Source: an uncultured Sediminibacterium sp. | GTDB lineage: Bacteria; Bacteroidota; Bacteroidia; Chitinophagales; Chitinophagaceae | Assembly: GCA_937907555.1 (NCBI GenBank) | Contig: CALEST010000234.1 | Location: 1 to 10,599 of the forward strand | DNA length: 10,599 nucleotides | Direction of reading: 5' to 3' | Shown: positions 6,888 to 10,599 of the stretch, piece after piece | How positions within the stretch are numbered: the stretch's first letter is position 1 | How the letters are laid out: the number at the start of each line of letters is the position of its first letter | The notes under the pieces: model-generated | Told to the model about the DNA's origin: nothing | The model's database searches: none | The model's input: only the letters and a program-made list of their open reading frames with translations | Program-made: the position numbers and the translations under genes

Positions 6888-8084
6888 ATGCGACATATCA
6901 TAATAGTAGCAACAGCCCTTCTCTTTTTTATTTCCTGCAAGAATAAAAAGGAAATACCTCAAGACCCCGATACATATTACACCTGCTCGATGGATCCGCA
7001 GGTTGTAGAGTATAAGCCGGGCAAATGCCCCATTTGTAAAATGGACTTAACACCGGTGAAAAAAAAGAATGGTGAAAATAAAGATGAATTACAGTTGAGT
7101 GAGCAGCAAATACAATTGGGAAACATACAAACAGATACAGTCCGAAATGGAACCATCGGCGACCAGTTAGTATTAACAGCTACATTGAATTTCGACCAGA
7201 TGAAAGCATCTTCAGTAAGCTCAAGAGTAATGGGCAGGGTAGAAAAACTGTACTACAAAAATCTCGGTGACTATGTAAAAAAAGGTTCACCGCTTTATGA
7301 TTTATATAGCGAAGAATTGAACAATGCCAAACAGGAGTATCTGTTAGCAATGGATAAAAAGAAAATATTTTCCAGCGAAACTGTCATAGACTTTGACCAG
7401 TTAATTCAAAGTGCAAAAAACAAATTGCTACTCTGGGGAATGAGTGAAAAACAAATCAATGAACTGGCCCAAACAAAAAAGCCCTCACCAACAACTACTT
7501 TTTACAGCACTACCTCCGGGTATATTACGCAACTTGACATCCGGGAAGGTGATTATGCTATGGAAGGCGGAACCATTGTAAAACTGGCTGACCTGTCAAC
7601 TTTATGGGCTGAAGCACAGGTTTACACTTCACAACTGGCTGAAGTGAACAGAAACAGTACAGCTATTGTACAGCTTCCCGATTTTGATAATAAAGAAATA
7701 AAAGGACGCATTGAGTTTGTTAATCCTGAAATCAATCCTGATACAAGAATAAATCTTATCCGGGTTTCTATTCCCAACCCGGGTAATCAGTTAAAACCAG
7801 GTATGCCTGCGTATGTCCTATTGAAAAGTCCTCAGCGGCAATCACTCGCCCTTCCCATTGATGCTGTAATAAGGGATGGTAAGGGACCAACAGTTTGGAT
7901 ACAAACCGGGAAAAATACTTTTAAAAGTGTGATGGTACAGACTGGCCTGGAAAGCAATGACCGTATTGAAATAAAATCAGGTTTAAAGCCGGGAGATGTG
8001 GTAGTGCTTACAGGAGCTTATTTACTGCACAGCGAATTCGTATTTAAAAAAGGGGTCGACCCGATGGCAGGACATAATCATTAA
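6888..8084 (+). CDS. cusB: Second CusB-like RND periplasmic adaptor lipoprotein with one divergent heavy-metal-binding domain
   Basis: A second membrane-fusion protein, paralogous to the one just upstream. The lipoprotein signal is MRHIIIVATALLFFISC, with lipid Cys17. One HMBD follows (Cys33, YTCSMDPQVV...PGKCPICKMDLTPV); it differs from the canonical form by Ser for Pro, Asp for His and Lys for Gly, yet keeps all three Cys and both Met. The adaptor core runs from about residue 65: SSRVMGRVEKLYYKNLGDYV, YSEELNNAKQEYLLA, a helical hairpin (SAKNKLLLWGMS), YSTTSGYITQLDIREGDYAM, LSTLWAEAQVY, a barrel domain with GRIEFVNPEINPDTRINLIR, and LALPIDAVIRDG near the end. The C-terminal tail MAGHNH is His/Met-containing. 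Length is 398 residues, close to E. coli CusB. ATG 6888 follows the upstream stop by 2 bases and opens directly into the signal peptide. The two adaptors may form a mixed hexamer or serve different pumps; the sequence does not say which. Confidence 0.91.
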   Translation: MRHIIIVATALLFFISCKNKKEIPQDPDTYYTCSMDPQVVEYKPGKCPICKMDLTPVKKKNGENKDELQLSEQQIQLGNIQTDTVRNGTIGDQLVLTATLNFDQMKASSVSSRVMGRVEKLYYKNLGDYVKKGSPLYDLYSEELNNAKQEYLLAMDKKKIFSSETVIDFDQLIQSAKNKLLLWGMSEKQINELAQTKKPSPTTTFYSTTSGYITQLDIREGDYAMEGGTIVKLADLSTLWAEAQVYTSQLAEVNRNSTAIVQLPDFDNKEIKGRIEFVNPEINPDTRINLIRVSIPNPGNQLKPGMPAYVLLKSPQRQSLALPIDAVIRDGKGPTVWIQTGKNTFKSVMVQTGLESNDRIEIKSGLKPGDVVVLTGAYLLHSEFVFKKGVDPMAGHNH

Positions 8085-8104
8085 TCAATTCATAAATCAA
8101 AGAC

Positions 8105-8668
8105 ATGAATACAGTTTTTAAATCTTTATTATCAACGATTGTTTTATTTATCTCCCTGAACGTTATAGCTCAAAAGACAGAGGAAGTATGCTATAATCCA
8201 AACCTGGTTAAAGACACAACCAAGAAAAGTATCAAATCAATGGCTTTTGCCATTGTAAATGGCGATAGTATTAAAATCAATTATCATTCACCCGGAGTTC
8301 GTAAAAGAATTATATGGGGCGGTCTTGTTCCTTATGATGAAGTATGGGTAACCGGAGCACATGATGCTACTACTATTGAATTTCCGAAAAAAGTAGTAAT
8401 AAATGGAAAAGAAATACCGGCAGGTAAGTATGCTTTCTTTACCATCCCTAACAAAAAAGAATGGACAATCATCATTAATAAAAATTGGGAACAGCACCTG
8501 GCATCAGAGTATGACGAGAAAGATGACATCGTGAGGATAACGGTGAAACCAAAGAAAAATGAGCATACTGAAAGGTTGCAGTATTTTATTGAGAAGAATA
8601 ACAACATTGGGAAAATATCGGTAGTATGGGAAAAGATAAAAATTGAACTCTCTTTCCTCATTAAATAA
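8105..8668 (+). CDS. Exported DUF2911 family protein of unknown function
   Basis: A 187-residue protein with a Sec-type signal (MNTVFKSLLSTIVLFISLNV, probable cleavage after Ala22) and a compact beta-rich domain. The segment INYHSPGVRKRIIWGGLVPY followed by VWVTGAHDATTIEF (residues 58-93), then INGKEIPAGKYAFFTIP and WTIIINKNW, matches the pattern I recall for DUF2911 proteins, which are common in Bacteroidota. No catalytic residues are known to me for this family. There is one mature Cys (Cys29) and scattered His (61, 86), but no obvious clustered metal site. Its place between the adaptors (20-base gap upstream) and the copper ATPase (7-base gap downstream) puts it in the same transcript, suggesting a periplasmic or envelope role in metal stress; this is inference from context only. 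The last residues (IELSFLIK) complete a strand, so the gene looks whole. Confidence 0.85.
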   Translation: MNTVFKSLLSTIVLFISLNVIAQKTEEVCYNPNLVKDTTKKSIKSMAFAIVNGDSIKINYHSPGVRKRIIWGGLVPYDEVWVTGAHDATTIEFPKKVVINGKEIPAGKYAFFTIPNKKEWTIIINKNWEQHLASEYDEKDDIVRITVKPKKNEHTERLQYFIEKNNNIGKISVVWEKIKIELSFLIK

Positions 8669-8675
8669 TCAGTAT

Positions 8676-10599
8676 ATGTATATGGAACAGCAACGATATA
8701 CTTGTCCAATGCACCCTGAAATCAGTCAGGATAAACCGGGTGATTGTCCAATATGCGGAATGAAACTTATTCCTGTCAAAAGGGAATCAGATAACAGCCA
8801 CTCACATCATCACCATACAGAATATATATCAGAAAAGCAGGAAGGTCATGTACAGCAACCTGCCCTTGTTGTAAATATTAATACAGCACAACAGGGATTT
8901 ACCAAATACACCTGTCCCATGCATCCGCAAATTGTTCAGGACGGGCCAGGTAAATGTCCTTTGTGTGGAATGACATTAGTTCCTTTGAAAAAATCGGGAA
9001 CGCATGGCAGACACGAGGCTCATACATCGGGCATTGCCGATTTCAAAAAAAGATTCTATGTGGTATTAGTGCTCACTGTACCTATTATGTTGTTATCAGA
9101 AATGATACAACATTGGTTGAGTATTCATTTCAGTTTCATCGGTTCCGGATATGTTCTTTTCTTTTTATCGTCTATTGTTTTCTTTTACGGTGGTTGGCCT
9201 TTCCTTAAAGGATTGGTTGATGAAATGAGGGTAAAGAATCCTGGCATGATGACACTTGTAGGGTTTGCAATTTCAGTGGCATATATCTATAGCGTAGCAA
9301 CAGTGTTTGGATTGCAGGGGATGGATTTTTTTTGGGAGTTAGCAACACTTATCCTTATAATGTTATTAGGGCATTGGATAGAAATGAAATCAGTTGCAGG
9401 GGCATCGAGAGAACTGGAATTACTGGTTCAGCTAATGCCTGATGATGCACATTTAGTGAATGGAGATATGGTAACAGATGTAAAATCAGAATCACTCAAA
9501 GAAGGCGATGTGATTCTGATTAAACCGGGTGAGAAAATAGCAGCAGATGGTATCATAGCAGAAGGAGAAAGTTATCTCAATGAAAGTATGCTTACAGGTG
9601 AATCAAAACCTGTGGGAAAAAGTAAGGGTGATAAAGTAATTGCTGGTTCTATCAATGGTAATGGAGCCATTAAGGTGGCTGTTGCTCACGGAGCAAAAGA
9701 TTCTTACTTATCCCAGGTAATAAAACTGGTGCAGGATGCACAGAAATCAAAATCCAAAACACAACTGATTGCAGATACGGCGGCAAGATGGCTTACACTG
9801 ATAGCTATTGTGGCAGGTATTACTACATTTCTTGTTTGGTATTTATCAGGCAAAGACTTAGCCTTTTCCATTGAAAGAATGGTAACAGTAATTGTTATTT
9901 GTTGCCCACATGCTTTAGGATTAGCAGTGCCGTTGGTTGTTGCAAAATCTACTGCACTTTCAGCAAAGCATGGGTTACTGATAAAAAACAGAACAGCATT
10001 TGAAAACTCAAGAAAAATTACCACATTGGTATTTGATAAAACAGGAACACTTACCGTAGGAAAATTTGAGGTATCAAACATTGTTTCATTAATAGAAGGC
10101 CTTTCAAAAAATGAATTACTGAAATATGCTGCTGCATTGGAACAAAATTCTGAGCATCCTATTGCAACAGGCATCATTCAAAAAGCAAAAGATTTATCAA
10201 TTCAAATCCCTGCAACTCTAAATTTCAATGCTACTACAGGAAAGGGAGTTGAAGCAACTGTTGACAACAACGATATTAAAGTAGTAAGTCCGGGTTATCT
10301 GAGAGAGAAAAACATTTCACTCCCTGAAAGTTTTAATGCTGATATAACTGAAACAGTAGTGTTTGTTTTATTAAATGATAAACTGGCCGGTTATATTTCT
10401 TTATCTGATAGTATCCGTCCGGAATCAGCAGAAGCCATTGCAACGCTACATAGAAATAATATAAAATCTGTTTTACTTACAGGTGATAACAAAGAAGTTG
10501 CTGAAACAGTTGCCAAAAAATTAGGTATGAGCGATTTTTTTGCTGAAGTATTACCACACCAGAAATTAGAAAAAATAAAAGAATTGCAGGATAAAGGTG
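8676..10599 (+). CDS. copB: CopB-type P1B copper/silver-translocating ATPase with two N-terminal heavy-metal-binding domains (3' partial)
   Basis: An inner-membrane P-type ATPase expected to export copper or silver from the cytoplasm. The frame is open from ATG 8676 to the window edge (641 codons); ATG 8682 is an alternative start. Two HMBDs begin the protein: Cys10 (YTCPMHPEIS...CPICGMKLIPV) and Cys80 (YTCPMHPQIV...CPLCGMTLVPL), separated by a His cluster (H42, H44-H47). TM1-TM4 lie near residues 127-147, 156-177, 193-213 and 218-236. The actuator motif TGES is at 307-310, TM5 near 372-390, and TM6 has the metal-site motif CPH (C410-P411-H412, preceded by Cys409), diagnostic of the P1B-3/CopB group rather than CPC-type CopA. 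The phosphorylated Asp is D454 in DKTGTLT, the nucleotide-domain HP is at 494-495 (SEHPIA), and TGDN has D604. The GDGxNDxP hinge and the last membrane helices lie beyond the window. Substrate (Cu(I), Cu(II) or Ag(I)) is not settled for this group. It starts 7 bases after the DUF2911 stop. Confidence 0.94.
   Translation, partial: MYMEQQRYTCPMHPEISQDKPGDCPICGMKLIPVKRESDNSHSHHHHTEYISEKQEGHVQQPALVVNINTAQQGFTKYTCPMHPQIVQDGPGKCPLCGMTLVPLKKSGTHGRHEAHTSGIADFKKRFYVVLVLTVPIMLLSEMIQHWLSIHFSFIGSGYVLFFLSSIVFFYGGWPFLKGLVDEMRVKNPGMMTLVGFAISVAYIYSVATVFGLQGMDFFWELATLILIMLLGHWIEMKSVAGASRELELLVQLMPDDAHLVNGDMVTDVKSESLKEGDVILIKPGEKIAADGIIAEGESYLNESMLTGESKPVGKSKGDKVIAGSINGNGAIKVAVAHGAKDSYLSQVIKLVQDAQKSKSKTQLIADTAARWLTLIAIVAGITTFLVWYLSGKDLAFSIERMVTVIVICCPHALGLAVPLVVAKSTALSAKHGLLIKNRTAFENSRKITTLVFDKTGTLTVGKFEVSNIVSLIEGLSKNELLKYAAALEQNSEHPIATGIIQKAKDLSIQIPATLNFNATTGKGVEATVDNNDIKVVSPGYLREKNISLPESFNADITETVVFVLLNDKLAGYISLSDSIRPESAEAIATLHRNNIKSVLLTGDNKEVAETVAKKLGMSDFFAEVLPHQKLEKIKELQDKG

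Larger units (their letters stand above)
1..10599 (+). other. Compact copper/silver efflux and detoxification operon (interior; both ends outside the window)
   Basis: All genes lie on the same strand. Spacings in order are +2 (cusA pieces), -14 (overlap), +10, +12, +2, +20 and +7 bases, so there is no room for an internal promoter or terminator and I see none. Bases before the starts are A/T-rich without GGAGG-like sites (for example TCAAAGCAGAAA before 5521 and AAATAATCAGTAT before 8676), as usual in Bacteroidota. Regulation must therefore be read upstream of the window; no operator, CueR-like, ArsR-like or two-component regulator gene is included here. Confidence 0.8.

Noticed and set aside
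8085..8104. The 20-base gap before the DUF2911 gene as a possible internal promoter or terminator.
   Set aside because: It is too short, has no inverted repeat followed by T, and shows no promoter-like pair of boxes.
8954..9208. Plus-strand frame of 84 codons near the start of the ATPase gene.
   Set aside because: It is out of frame with the ATPase, which has clear HMBD and membrane segments over the same bases.
9704..10177. Minus-strand open frame of 157 codons within the ATPase gene.
   Set aside because: It is opposite the CPH and DKTGT-coding region; the plus-strand protein is unambiguous.

Overview
The window is one densely packed, co-directional (+ strand) copper/silver resistance operon from a member of the Bacteroidota, most likely the Chitinophagaceae/Sphingobacteriia side of the phylum. 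The phylum call is inference. It rests on the AT-rich sequence, on gene starts preceded by A/T-rich bases with no Shine-Dalgarno motif, and on protein features I associate with this group: lipoprotein efflux adaptors carrying YTCPMHPE...CPICGM heavy-metal-binding domains (HMBD), and a DUF2911 protein.

Layout from 5' to 3': (1) the 3' part of a CusA-type heavy-metal RND pump (1-827 and 830-2755), truncated at its N-terminus by the window edge and broken by a frame change near 806-830; (2) a TolC/CusC-like outer-membrane channel (2742-3995); (3) a CueO-like multicopper oxidase with Tat and lipoprotein signals (4006-5508); (4) a CusB-like lipoprotein adaptor with two HMBDs (5521-6885); (5) a second CusB-like lipoprotein adaptor with one degenerate HMBD (6888-8084); (6) an exported DUF2911 protein of unknown function (8105-8668); (7) a CopB-type P1B ATPase with two N-terminal HMBDs and a CPH membrane motif, open through the 3' edge (8676-10599). 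The largest gap between genes is 20 bases and two genes overlap, so no internal promoter, terminator, RNA gene or mobile element is evident. No stretch over 300 bases lacks a gene.

Expected joint function: the P-type ATPase moves copper (or silver) from cytoplasm to periplasm, the oxidase turns periplasmic Cu(I) into less toxic Cu(II), and the CusA/CusB/CusC assembly carries metal across the outer membrane. The same small HMBD occurs five times in three proteins on both sides of the inner membrane, which suggests a shared metal-capture module. The points most worth checking are the broken cusA, the paired but different adaptors, the HMBD distribution and the uncharacterised DUF2911 protein. 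No regulator, CusF-like chaperone or cupredoxin is present in the window.
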